Shown here piece after piece: positions 27,150 through 35,860 of a stretch of DNA of 64,000 nucleotides. The notes beneath the pieces are model-generated. The model made no database searches. It saw only the letters and a list, made by a program, of their open reading frames with translations, and was not told the origin of the DNA. Source of the DNA: an uncultured Gellertiella sp. Its GTDB lineage: Bacteria; Pseudomonadota; Alphaproteobacteria; Rhizobiales; Rhizobiaceae. The translations under genes were made by a program, and so were the position numbers. The stretch lies in assembly GCF_963457605.1 (NCBI RefSeq), contig NZ_OY735139.1, positions 1,567,501 to 1,631,500 of the forward strand, read 5' to 3'. Numbering within the stretch: the stretch's first letter is position 1; every line of letters begins with the position of its first letter.

Positions 27150-27914
27150 TCACAATGGCTTTTGAAAGCGACGTTTCACCAGCAAAAATGCGATAAGCCA
27201 AGGCTCGACCAAATATCGATGGGCATATCTGCGCGGATTTTTCAGCAATCTGTACAGCCACTCCAGCCCAAGATTGCCCCAAACTCTCGGAGGCATGGCC
27301 TGCCCTCCAACATAATATTCGAAAAAAGCACCTGAACACAGGCCAACCCTGAAATTCATGGAGTCATAATTTTCCTGCAGAAAGGCTTCTTGGCGAGGCA
27401 TGCCCATTCCGACAATCAAAATATCAGGTGACATCTCGTTAATCTCGCGGATGATCTCGGCCTTGCGTGAACCGGGAGAATTGTCCGCCATGTCGAAATA
27501 GCCATCCCAGCCTCGCAGGATCAAACCCGGATATTTATCGTGGTGATATCGAACGCCCTTTTCGCAAATGTCCGGTGTCGAACCGAGATAGGCGACCTTC
27601 CACGCATTCTGGTGCGCAAGTGCAATCATATCTTCCGCCCAACCGAGATAGGTAAGACGCATGTCCGCCGTTGCATCCTCCCCCTGAGCGCGCAACAACC
27701 AGACAATTGGCATTCCATCTACATGCACTTTCGTGCTGTGACGCTGAAGCAGTCGTTGCATGTCGGGATATTTCAACAAACAGTAGAGAGCGTGCAAATT
27801 CAGGTTCGCAATGACCGTTCGCTGCCCACTCTCGATACATTCAGTAATGAAGCAAAGTAAACTGTGCTTTACAAAGGCATCAACTGGAAAACCGAACAGA
27901 AAGTAGCGCTTCAT
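27150..27914 (-). CDS. WecG/TagA/CpsF-family glycosyltransferase (GT26)
   Basis: The 254-aa protein follows the GT26 pattern: early GFPVDAF, TVIANLNLHALYCL, VDGMPIVWLLR with the conserved Asp-Gly, YLGSTPDICEKG, and ILIVGMGMPRQEAFL with the C-terminal GAFFEYYVGG. Members add a sugar to a lipid-linked acceptor on the cytoplasmic membrane face. No ribosome site decides the start; MKRYFLFG at 27914 is chosen by family length, with 27926 and 27941 in frame as alternatives. It is divergent from the Tat-signal pyruvyltransferase-like gene and lies at the left end of the EPS island. Confidence 0.88.
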   Translation of the reverse strand: MKRYFLFGFPVDAFVKHSLLCFITECIESGQRTVIANLNLHALYCLLKYPDMQRLLQRHSTKVHVDGMPIVWLLRAQGEDATADMRLTYLGWAEDMIALAHQNAWKVAYLGSTPDICEKGVRYHHDKYPGLILRGWDGYFDMADNSPGSRKAEIIREINEMSPDILIVGMGMPRQEAFLQENYDSMNFRVGLCSGAFFEYYVGGQAMPPRVWGNLGLEWLYRLLKNPRRYAHRYLVEPWLIAFLLVKRRFQKPL

Positions 27915-28374
27915 GTAATCAACCATTTGCAACAACGACACGGAAACGGATAGGCAGAAATATATATGATTTCATCCAAAAAATGTCTTAATTTGTATCC
28001 ACGGTCTATCAGCTCCGTCAACGGGATGTCGCAAGACAAATTCGGAAGGACATTTGGTCTGAAATGGTGGATTTTTTTGTGAAGTCAACAAGTTGCGGAA
28101 AATGCCGAGCGTGATCATCTTGTCCCTGCCCGTTTCGGTAACGTTACCCTTCCACCGTAAATGATGGCTAGCGCCGACGGCAATTCGCCATGACAGAATG
28201 TCGATCTCAGCCATGGGAAATTGTCATACTCGCCCCAAAATAGGAACAATCCGCCTTCTGGCAAACTGCTGGTACAGGTCTGGCAGTGTAAATATCTTCG
28301 CGCCAGCGAATTAACCCGACTGACATATACAAAACATGACCTTGCACCCGGCAAGGAAAATTCAGGGACACCAC
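27915..28374. other. AT-rich divergent intergenic region
   Basis: About 460 nt between the divergent WecG-type and pyruvyltransferase-like genes. Small frames on the minus strand (for example 27972-28214) have no recognisable family and no ribosome site. It contains a perfect 12-bp palindrome (28137-28148) and should hold both promoters. Confidence 0.4.
28137..28148. promoter_or_regulatory. 12-bp perfect palindrome, operator candidate
   Basis: GGTAACGTTACC is a perfect palindrome in the middle of the divergent EPS promoter region. No regulator gene is adjacent, so the binder is unknown. Confidence 0.3.
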
Positions 28375-29598
28375 ATGCATTTTTCACGACGCGAAGTATT
28401 GGCATTCATGGCGCTAGCCGCGACAGTTTGCACTGCGACCGCCAAAAGTAACCCAAAGATACTTCTTCTTAATTCTTGGACAAGCGTTAATATTGGCGAT
28501 ATTGCACATCCTTTTGGGTTCATACATCTTGCACGGAAGTATATGCCGCATTGCGAGGTGCGCTGGTGGCCGGCGAATACGCAGAATGGTGTGAAGGAAC
28601 TGATACGCAAAACCTATCCTGACGTTCCGCTCGTTACGTCGAAAAAGGCACTGGAACAAGCCAAGCAGGATTGCGACATACTGATCAATGGCTCCGGAGC
28701 CGACATCCTTCAAAAGAAGATGATTGAATGGAAGACGGATACCGGTAAGCCGTTTGGAATTTTTGGAATATCGATCAATTCTGATGCGCCCGGCTTTATG
28801 GACCGGGTCAACGAGTCGGCATTCTGCTACTTCCGAGATTCTCATTCATTGAAATATGCACTTGAGTTAGGTGCCGACCCCAAGATCGTCAAGCTTGGAC
28901 TTGACACCGCCTTTGGCGTACGCGGGTTGACCAACGACAAAAAGGCGCAGGCCTTCTTGGATCAAAGCAAGCTTGAGGAAGGCAAATTCCTGTGCGTGAT
29001 CCCAAGGTGGCGCTGGTCACCCTTTTGGAAAATGCGCAACGATCCTGTCAATTTAGAGAAGGAGAAAATTGACCAGGCGTACAAAATCCCGGATCAGCAA
29101 TATTTGCTGGAAGCGATCATCGAGGTGATCAGGCAAACCGATATGAAGATATTGATCTGTCCGGAAGATTTGAGCCAGATCGAACTGGGTCGAGAGACCC
29201 TCTACAACCCGCTTCCTGACAACATAAAGAAACGTGTCGTTTTGCGCGAACAGTTTTGGCTCCCAGACGAGGCGATCAGCGTTTTCAGCAGGAGTGCTGG
29301 TCTCTTTGGAAACGAAATGCACAGTCCCATCTTATGCATAAATAACGATGTTCCCGCAATTGTATGCCGTTTCAAGGAGCAGGGTCAGAAAGGATATATG
29401 TGGGACGATATTGGCTTGGGCGACTGGCTGTTCGATATCGACAAGCCCGAAGACCGGCCGAAAATCGTCCCTGCGGTTCTGGATATGGCAAAACATCCTG
29501 ATGTCTGGAAACACAAAGCCCGCAAAGCCCGTATCTTTGTCGAAAAGCGATTTGCCACATTGATGGGCGACCTCAAGGACGAGGTGAGAAAGGCCTGA
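28375..29598 (+). CDS. Polysaccharide pyruvyltransferase family protein with a Tat signal
   Basis: The 407-aa protein has the pyruvyltransferase-family fold signs: NSWTSVNIGDIAHPFGFI near the start of the mature part, INGSGADIL, GLDTAFGV and a late GNEMHSPILCINNDVPAIV. Unlike classical cytoplasmic ketal pyruvyltransferases it starts with a twin-arginine signal (SRREVLAFMALAATV, RR at 5-6), so it should be exported folded to the periplasm. ATG 28375 has AGGGA upstream; an in-frame ATG at 28336 has none and lacks conserved sequence. Base composition is AT-richer than the flanking operons. The reaction is uncertain: modification of extracellular or periplasmic polymer is inferred. Confidence 0.8.
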   Translation: MHFSRREVLAFMALAATVCTATAKSNPKILLLNSWTSVNIGDIAHPFGFIHLARKYMPHCEVRWWPANTQNGVKELIRKTYPDVPLVTSKKALEQAKQDCDILINGSGADILQKKMIEWKTDTGKPFGIFGISINSDAPGFMDRVNESAFCYFRDSHSLKYALELGADPKIVKLGLDTAFGVRGLTNDKKAQAFLDQSKLEEGKFLCVIPRWRWSPFWKMRNDPVNLEKEKIDQAYKIPDQQYLLEAIIEVIRQTDMKILICPEDLSQIELGRETLYNPLPDNIKKRVVLREQFWLPDEAISVFSRSAGLFGNEMHSPILCINNDVPAIVCRFKEQGQKGYMWDDIGLGDWLFDIDKPEDRPKIVPAVLDMAKHPDVWKHKARKARIFVEKRFATLMGDLKDEVRKA

Positions 29599-29625
29599 TG
29601 GCCACCGCAACCTTGCAATCACCGC

Positions 29626-29655
29626 TCTCCTGTCCGGGCGCGCCCAAGCAGGAGA
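29626..29655. terminator. Bulged hairpin between convergent EPS genes
   Basis: TCTCCTG (29626-29632) pairs with CAGGAGA (29649-29655), with an inner GGGCG/CGCCC stem. It lies between two convergent stop codons, so it may help termination in both directions. No T tract. Confidence 0.35.
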
Positions 29656-29663
29656 ACTCAGAG

Positions 29664-30575
29664 TCACGCAGAACGCCGCTTTGATCGAATGGCGTAATTC
29701 ACGACATAGCGATAGATTGCCCCCGGCAGCAAGGATCTCATCAGTGCGATCAGGGATGTCTTCCATCCGATCGATCCGGCCGCGCGAGCCCTCAGAATCA
29801 AGAAAATCGCGTAAAGGGGGCGTTTTTTCGAGAGTTCATAGGCAAGATAGGTCGCCTCGAATGCACGCTGCATATCGGAGGTGAAAAAATATTTCTGATT
29901 TTTGTACCAGGCCAGGACCACATCCGGCTTGCGGGGCGCCCCAATACGGCCCTCCACCGGAAGATCGTTCCATATAGAATAGACGCCATCGACAAAATGT
30001 ACCTTGCCACCTGCTCGTTCAAGCCGAATAAGGAAGTCGACATCCTGTGCCTTGCGCAATTTTGGATCAAAAAGCACAAATTGCGCAAGCGATTTTCGAA
30101 CCACAAGCGTGGAAGTCTGCATGAATTCCCGGTGCGCAAACATGAATTCCACGACGCTTTCGCCGATGCGGATAGGACGAGATGGCCTGTTGATCTGGGT
30201 ATGGCTATCGCGTATCACTCGCGCATAATGCGACAGGACATCGACCTGCGAATGGGTCAGGATTGCATCCCGCATGGCCGAGAGCTTTCCCGGCAAGAAT
30301 TTATCGTCTGAATCGAGAAACGCAATCCACTCGCCTCTGGCCGCGCTGATGCCGCGATTACGTGCAGCCCCGCCACCTTGGTTCGCCTGACGAAGAAGCA
30401 TAAATCTGCCGTCATGCAATCCGTCGACAACCTTGGTCAGCGTGTCGTAGTCGCTTGAACCATCATCGACAATGATACACTCATAATCCTGAAAATCCTG
30501 CGATTTTACACTCAAAAGAACATCAATAATCGTGTCTGCTCTGTTATATACAGGAATAACTACAGAATAAAACAT
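29664..30575 (-). CDS. Glycosyltransferase family 2
   Basis: The 303-aa GT-A enzyme has the N-terminal nucleotide-sugar fold SVVIPVYNRADTI, then CIIVDDGSSD, NQGGGAARNRGI and the metal-binding DSDD in IAFLDSDDKF. It acts in the cytoplasm on lipid-linked intermediates. It is the last gene of the five-gene operon 35672 to 29664, starting 2 nt after the pyruvyltransferase stop. The sugar is not predictable from sequence. Confidence 0.92.
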   Translation of the reverse strand: MFYSVVIPVYNRADTIIDVLLSVKSQDFQDYECIIVDDGSSDYDTLTKVVDGLHDGRFMLLRQANQGGGAARNRGISAARGEWIAFLDSDDKFLPGKLSAMRDAILTHSQVDVLSHYARVIRDSHTQINRPSRPIRIGESVVEFMFAHREFMQTSTLVVRKSLAQFVLFDPKLRKAQDVDFLIRLERAGGKVHFVDGVYSIWNDLPVEGRIGAPRKPDVVLAWYKNQKYFFTSDMQRAFEATYLAYELSKKRPLYAIFLILRARAAGSIGWKTSLIALMRSLLPGAIYRYVVNYAIRSKRRSA

Positions 30576-30577
30576 AA

Positions 30578-31684
30578 CTATATTTCCAATTCTGCAGCGG
30601 ATTGAAATATGTCACGGAAGACATCGCGCAACATGGCCTTTTGCCCCTGAACATCTATAGGCTTCGACAGTCCGGAAACGATCCTGCTTCCCACCGTTTT
30701 TACTGCGTCCGGAGACAACTGAACGATACAATCCGAGGCATCCATGGCATCGAACACACCGTATATTTTAGCGTTCAATTCAGGCCGCACCAACGCAATA
30801 GGGATTGCCCCGCGCACCGTACCCATCAGCAGCGCGTGCAAGCGGTTCGAGACGATGAAACCGACATCGTCATAGTTTTGAAAGCAGGTATCAATGGTCT
30901 CGAAAACCTCGGCATAGGTGATTTCCCTGTCGGAAAACATCTTTTCCAAGCGCCTCAAAAAAGGCGCGTCGCGCTCAACTTGGCAAATAAGCTTGACAGG
31001 AACCGACTTTGGAAGGGTTGCATCCAGTTCTTGCACAAATGCGACAATCCGGGCTTGCAGGCAGGCAGACTGATCGACGCGGAAGGACAGGGCGACATAG
31101 GGTCTGGGCCCGACCGGTTCGCCGAGGATCCCCAATGCCCCGAACGCCAGATCGGGCATGATACCATCGATGTGCAATCCGATGGACCGCGCATATTCAG
31201 CACTTTCCCGATCCCGGACGATGTGCCGATAGAGCAAACGCCTGCGGAGCTTGAGCAAGATTTTCTGCCGCACCCCCAGGCGCTCGTATGAAACGCCGAC
31301 ATGGCAGATGCGCACCCCGGCCAGCATCAGCAGCAGCAATACCAGAGAATTCACCAATCCCAATCCAAACCGGACAACGGAGACTTCCCCAACATAGCCC
31401 CCCGGGCTCAGGAAGTAGAAGGCTTCCCGACCAGACAGGGCCGAAAGTGCAGCTTTTGCCAACACAGAGTTTGCATTTCCTACTGGGTGAATGGCGTAGT
31501 CTTCACCAAGTTGCATGTTCTCGGCAAATTCGGGTGGACAACGGCTTAAATCCAAGTGGACTTCGGCCCGTTCGGCAACCAACCGCAGCAATTCGCGATT
31601 GATCAATGCATCCCCGACATTTTCGAATTGCGTCTTGAAACTCAGGAAGGCGAGAGGTCTGGTATGCGACATAACTACATCCAT
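30578..31684 (-). CDS. Polysaccharide pyruvyltransferase family protein
   Basis: The 368-aa protein has the family start FLSFKTQFENVGDALINREL, a central LSPGGYVGE, PDLAFGALG, and the late VSNRLHALLMGTVRGAIPIALV. It has no signal peptide, unlike its relative at 28375. The classical members add a ketal-linked pyruvate to a sugar of the repeat unit from phosphoenolpyruvate. Start 31684 gives MDVVMSHTRP; 31672 is an alternative. It lies 12 nt after the beta-propeller gene. Confidence 0.88.
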   Translation of the reverse strand: MDVVMSHTRPLAFLSFKTQFENVGDALINRELLRLVAERAEVHLDLSRCPPEFAENMQLGEDYAIHPVGNANSVLAKAALSALSGREAFYFLSPGGYVGEVSVVRFGLGLVNSLVLLLLMLAGVRICHVGVSYERLGVRQKILLKLRRRLLYRHIVRDRESAEYARSIGLHIDGIMPDLAFGALGILGEPVGPRPYVALSFRVDQSACLQARIVAFVQELDATLPKSVPVKLICQVERDAPFLRRLEKMFSDREITYAEVFETIDTCFQNYDDVGFIVSNRLHALLMGTVRGAIPIALVRPELNAKIYGVFDAMDASDCIVQLSPDAVKTVGSRIVSGLSKPIDVQGQKAMLRDVFRDIFQSAAELEI

Positions 31685-31696
31685 CTGGCGTCCGGC

Positions 31697-33022
31697 CTAG
31701 TATTCGACTGACGAGAGATCCGCGATGAAAACCCCGCGTCTGTCGCCGGGGCAACCATTAAACACGATTTGACGCCCGTCCCTGCTCCAGGCAGGGTGCG
31801 GATCTACCCGCAGTTCCGCCTTGCTCCCCGAGAAAGCCGGTTTGCATTTGATCCGGATCAACTGTCGGCATCGACCATCGGCGATGCTGATCAGCCTGAT
31901 CGGCACGGACCCATCCTTGAAGGCGACACTTTCGCCCGGATAGGCGTCAGTCAGAATGTTCTTTAGATCAGGCGTCACAGTCGGATGCCCGGACCCCGGC
32001 TGCACACCGCCGACCGAACGGACAATCGCACCATCGTACCGGAACATCGCAAGTTTCAACGGATTCATATCAAAGCTGACGCGAAACCCGGCCTTTCTGA
32101 GGAGGCGCTCAAAAAGACTGGCTCCCTTGACAAGATATCTGTTTCCCTTCGGGAATCGGAGATTCATCACAATAGATTCGCTATCAGGAGACCAATTGGG
32201 ATGATGTCCGCCTACCCATCGGTCATTGTCGATTGCCATCCGCAGATCTGTCCCGTCCTTGCGCATGGTGATCAGATAGTTCTTCGTGCCTCTGGCGAGT
32301 TCCGTCGAAGGTACCCAACGAACGATGAACATAAGCCGCTCACTGGATGGACTCCACTTGACGTGAAATCCGTACAGGCCGCCAGCCCGAAGCATCTGCT
32401 CCGAAAACTGCTTCGGAAACGTCTGTGCTATGGTCGACATGGAAACCAGAAGCCGGACGGAACCGGACTGCACATCACCAACGAACAGTCCATCGTTTTC
32501 AGGCGCCCCCTTGTTGCGCAACACTTCGGGATCCGGCATGACGACGCCGTAGCCCGGCTGCACGATGCAGAGTTTTTCCACACTGGGAGCGGCTATCGTC
32601 GCGCCATCCGGCGAAATCATGTAGATGCCCATATCATAGATGCGCCGCGCACCTGTCTGTATGTCCACGCAAACGCCTTTGATGTTTGCCCGATCATCAA
32701 GTTCGTTGAAATAGAGCTGTCTATCGTCTGTTCCCCACTGGGCATGGGCACCAACCTGTGTGTCCCACGCCGCCGTTTCCTGTGAAAATATGCTTTCTCC
32801 CGATTGCAGATCGATGACCCGCACCGTTGCTTTCTCGCCGTGCAAGGGCAAGCGCATTTCCGTCGGGAACTCGGTAACGGCCACGTAGCGACCGGAAGGA
32901 CTGAGCGGCGACGTATCATAGAAGCGATGGATTGCAGATACAGATTCACTGGTCAGGCGGTAGACCTGAACTTTCGGGTCGAATCCGGTATAGCGGGCGA
33001 AATTATTGCTGATCCCGATCAC
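31697..33022 (-). CDS. TolB/oligogalacturonide-lyase-like beta-propeller protein
   Basis: The 441-aa protein is built of repeated propeller blades with motifs such as LSPSGRYVAVTEF, AQWGTDDRQLYFN, VKWSPSSERLMFIVR, PNWSPDSESIVMNL and PAWSRDGRQIVFNG. Spacing resembles the WD40-like TolB and oligogalacturonate lyase propellers. No signal peptide is seen, so it is probably cytoplasmic. Its gene overlaps the flippase stop region by 4 nt (ATGA) within an EPS operon. A sugar-binding or lyase role is inferred; no catalytic residues can be assigned with confidence. Confidence 0.75.
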   Translation of the reverse strand: MIGISNNFARYTGFDPKVQVYRLTSESVSAIHRFYDTSPLSPSGRYVAVTEFPTEMRLPLHGEKATVRVIDLQSGESIFSQETAAWDTQVGAHAQWGTDDRQLYFNELDDRANIKGVCVDIQTGARRIYDMGIYMISPDGATIAAPSVEKLCIVQPGYGVVMPDPEVLRNKGAPENDGLFVGDVQSGSVRLLVSMSTIAQTFPKQFSEQMLRAGGLYGFHVKWSPSSERLMFIVRWVPSTELARGTKNYLITMRKDGTDLRMAIDNDRWVGGHHPNWSPDSESIVMNLRFPKGNRYLVKGASLFERLLRKAGFRVSFDMNPLKLAMFRYDGAIVRSVGGVQPGSGHPTVTPDLKNILTDAYPGESVAFKDGSVPIRLISIADGRCRQLIRIKCKPAFSGSKAELRVDPHPAWSRDGRQIVFNGCPGDRRGVFIADLSSVEY

Positions 33023-34416
33023 GACTGTCCCTCCGACTTTCGCGCCGAATAGCCCTTCAGTTCACCGGCCAACTCTTGAAAACATCCCCGCAGCCCCCCG
33101 GCTTGCCTAGAGAAGAGCCCAAATATAGATGGATCGACGCCCTTATGCTTGCGAATGGTTATAATGGCCAGCACATTCCACAACAACTTGGAAATGATGA
33201 AGGAAACTGCCACTCCATAGATTCCGAAGAAATGAATGTTGACCGGCAGCAACACGACCCCCAAGGCCAAGGAGCCGCCTTGATAGACAACTTGAAGCCA
33301 GTGTTTGCCAATCAATTGCAGGATCAGGACGGTGGCCCCCGTCAGCGCGTTGATCAGCATGCCCAGTGCCAGCAGTCGAAGCATATTGGCGAAAGGAACG
33401 AATTCGGCGTTGAAGAAGCCAAGGAAATACGGTGCAAGCACGATGATGAACAGACAGGCCCCGACTGCCGGCGCGCCCTGCAGTACCAGTCCGCTATTGC
33501 ACACCCGCTGGAATGCGATGCGATCCCCCTTGGCCACCGCCTTCGAAATTTCGGGTGCCGTGACCAGCGTGACAGCCATAAGAAACATGTTGAGAAGCTC
33601 AACCGTCTTTAGAGACGCAAAAAAGGCACCAGCTTCAAATTTTCCGACCATGGAGCCAAGCAGAATGGTGAACACATAAAGATCAGAACTGGAAATGACC
33701 GATACCAGCAGCATACCCAGACTCGTATCCGTCCATTCCCGCAGCTTCATCCTCGGAGTTACCCCAAAAAGATGTTCGCGGACATAGACATAGACATGAC
33801 CGAGATGGAGGAGGACAATCGGGGCGAGGGTGACGGCAAGGATCGTGAAAATACCGGTTTGACCGAGACTTTCACCCTTCGCCATCGCGAAATTGACGAG
33901 ATAGAGCAAGCCTATGGCTAGCGCCCGCCAGAGCATGTCCCGCGAGGCCATGGCATAAAGGGTCCGATCCTGGACACGCAAGGCACCGATGGTCATCTGC
34001 GACACACCATACAGAAACGTCATCAGCGCCGCAAAAATCATCAGCAGATAGCTCTGCGTGACTCCATTTTGATATCCCACATAGGCTGCAACGAGCGCCG
34101 CGCATGCCAGAGACGCAAGCAACGTAGAGGCCACCGAATAAAAATACGACCCCTTTTCAAGCTCCCGAGAATTCTTCACCCGGGCTTGCGGCACCTCCTT
34201 CACAAAGAAGATCTGCTGACCAAAGGAACCGACCATACCCATCGTCATTACGACGCTGAAAAGCACGCTGAAGGAGCCGAATGTTTGAGCGTCGGACATG
34301 TGTGCGATCACGGCAAAAAGCAGATAGCCGAGCACGCCCGAGGTCATTCTGATGGCAAAGGCTGCAACAGCATCGACGATTTTGCTGCCCGCAATTTTCC
34401 GCAGATTTATATTCAT
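33019..34416 (-). CDS. Wzx-type polysaccharide flippase
   Basis: The 465-aa protein has about 12-14 hydrophobic segments throughout and matches the MATE/MOP-type polysaccharide transporters that flip lipid-linked repeat units across the inner membrane. ATG 34416 (MNINLRKIAG) has AGG upstream. A GTG at 34431 overlapping the polymerase stop (GTGA) is possible and would add five residues. It is second of five genes in the operon with polymerase, propeller, pyruvyltransferase and GT2. Confidence 0.9.
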   Translation of the reverse strand: MNINLRKIAGSKIVDAVAAFAIRMTSGVLGYLLFAVIAHMSDAQTFGSFSVLFSVVMTMGMVGSFGQQIFFVKEVPQARVKNSRELEKGSYFYSVASTLLASLACAALVAAYVGYQNGVTQSYLLMIFAALMTFLYGVSQMTIGALRVQDRTLYAMASRDMLWRALAIGLLYLVNFAMAKGESLGQTGIFTILAVTLAPIVLLHLGHVYVYVREHLFGVTPRMKLREWTDTSLGMLLVSVISSSDLYVFTILLGSMVGKFEAGAFFASLKTVELLNMFLMAVTLVTAPEISKAVAKGDRIAFQRVCNSGLVLQGAPAVGACLFIIVLAPYFLGFFNAEFVPFANMLRLLALGMLINALTGATVLILQLIGKHWLQVVYQGGSLALGVVLLPVNIHFFGIYGVAVSFIISKLLWNVLAIITIRKHKGVDPSIFGLFSRQAGGLRGCFQELAGELKGYSARKSEGQS

Positions 34417-34427
34417 TCTGGCCTGTC

Positions 34428-35672
34428 TCACTTTTTGCTCTGGTTGTATTCGACGCAGGATAAAAAGTATGCCGAGAAAATAAATACCGCCGAAAAGTCA
34501 TTATGTTTGTAAAATACGTGCACAAAGAATGCAGAGACGAGAAATGTGAATAAAATACTCACGAACAAGAACGCGTTTCTGTCGTATCCTGTACGCAAAA
34601 TTATATAATATTTCTTAAGCGCCAGAAGTGGCACCATCAAAACCATGAGCAAGCCAACGAGGCCTATGTCCACGAACATCTGGATATAACTGTTGTGGAA
34701 GTGCGGGACCTCATAGGTTCTAAACTCCATGATGTTGCGTGCAACGCGTGAAGCCTCGTCGCTGCCTAGATACCCGCTATACCCCCACCCGAACCAAGGC
34801 CGTTGCCGAGCAACCTCCAGTCCCCATGACCACAGCAGTGTCCGTCCTGTAAGGGTCGGATCGCGCCCAAGAGCCTCCAGGATTTCGCCAAGAAATGCAT
34901 AGGCCAGCGTGATCAGCGCCACAAGGATGACAAGCATGGCCAGATGTGCCGCCTCGAATGTCAAACGCGCATGTATCATGCCGCGATACATGTACATTCC
35001 ACCCAAGCCGACCAGCAGAAGAGCAAGCGCGGAAGACGATCCGGACAGAAGCAAAAAGACCAGCAGAATTGAGCAATAGAGCGTTCGCTTAAGACCTGCC
35101 TGCGTGACAAGAGCGATCATCAAGGCAAATACCGAATAGAGCCCGGCGATGATCTTGTGGTAAAAGAAGCCGCGTAACGGTTCCGTCCCGAGGACCGTGA
35201 GACGGTCATGAACGTCAACGTAGCGCACGTTATCCCAACCCAACAGCCACAAAGTTACCCCTGCAACGCATGAGAAGGTAATGATGTCCAGTATCCGCCG
35301 AAGAAATTCTTCACGACTCCAGAACTTGGACAAATGCATGCAAAACAATACATTGAATGCAAGTGCGCCGCCATAGGTGAGGGTTTGCTCCCGCTGTAGG
35401 GACCAGCCTGTCGACAGCACCACCAGGCCTACGAAAAAAAGCGGCAGTAGATCGGCCCGATAAATCTTGATGGGCTTCAAGACGTAGAAGAGGATGTTCA
35501 GCGCATACAAGACCAGCCAAGTGTTCCGAAAAACGGAGTTCGCGCCTTCATTCGAGGTGTTGCCGAGCAGAATGACCGTCGCCCATCCCATGGAAGACGC
35601 GATATATACGCTTGCGAAGACCGTATAGAATCGGTCGACGATATTGGACGATTTGGCGGGTGTCATCTGCAT
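34428..35672 (-). CDS. O-antigen polymerase/ligase family protein (Wzy/ExoQ-like)
   Basis: The 414-aa polytopic protein has a Wzy_C-type periplasmic loop: RTLLWSWGLEVARQRPWFGWG, then VPHFHNSYIQMFVDIGLVGLL with the conserved His. Together with the adjacent flippase it fits a Wzx/Wzy-dependent EPS pathway. It is first in the operon. The start at 35672 (MQMTPAK) or 35666 cannot be separated by ribosome site. Confidence 0.88.
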   Translation of the reverse strand: MQMTPAKSSNIVDRFYTVFASVYIASSMGWATVILLGNTSNEGANSVFRNTWLVLYALNILFYVLKPIKIYRADLLPLFFVGLVVLSTGWSLQREQTLTYGGALAFNVLFCMHLSKFWSREEFLRRILDIITFSCVAGVTLWLLGWDNVRYVDVHDRLTVLGTEPLRGFFYHKIIAGLYSVFALMIALVTQAGLKRTLYCSILLVFLLLSGSSSALALLLVGLGGMYMYRGMIHARLTFEAAHLAMLVILVALITLAYAFLGEILEALGRDPTLTGRTLLWSWGLEVARQRPWFGWGYSGYLGSDEASRVARNIMEFRTYEVPHFHNSYIQMFVDIGLVGLLMVLMVPLLALKKYYIILRTGYDRNAFLFVSILFTFLVSAFFVHVFYKHNDFSAVFIFSAYFLSCVEYNQSKK

Positions 35673-35860
35673 CCCATGGTCTCGACACTACACGTCGGCG
35701 AGAGACCGAGGCTAAAAGCAACCCGCAGATGTCGATTGATCATGAGACCGGGTCGGGGGCCATTTGATCTGCTGCTCAATCTTGAAATCACCATCATGCG
35801 ATCCATGCCCCTTGTGCGCGGAATAAGTTCACTATCCCCATGTCAGGAAATACGAATCAA

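Noticed and set aside
27972-28214. 80-codon minus-strand frame upstream of the WecG-type gene
   Set aside because: No ribosome site, no recognised domain, in a divergent promoter region.
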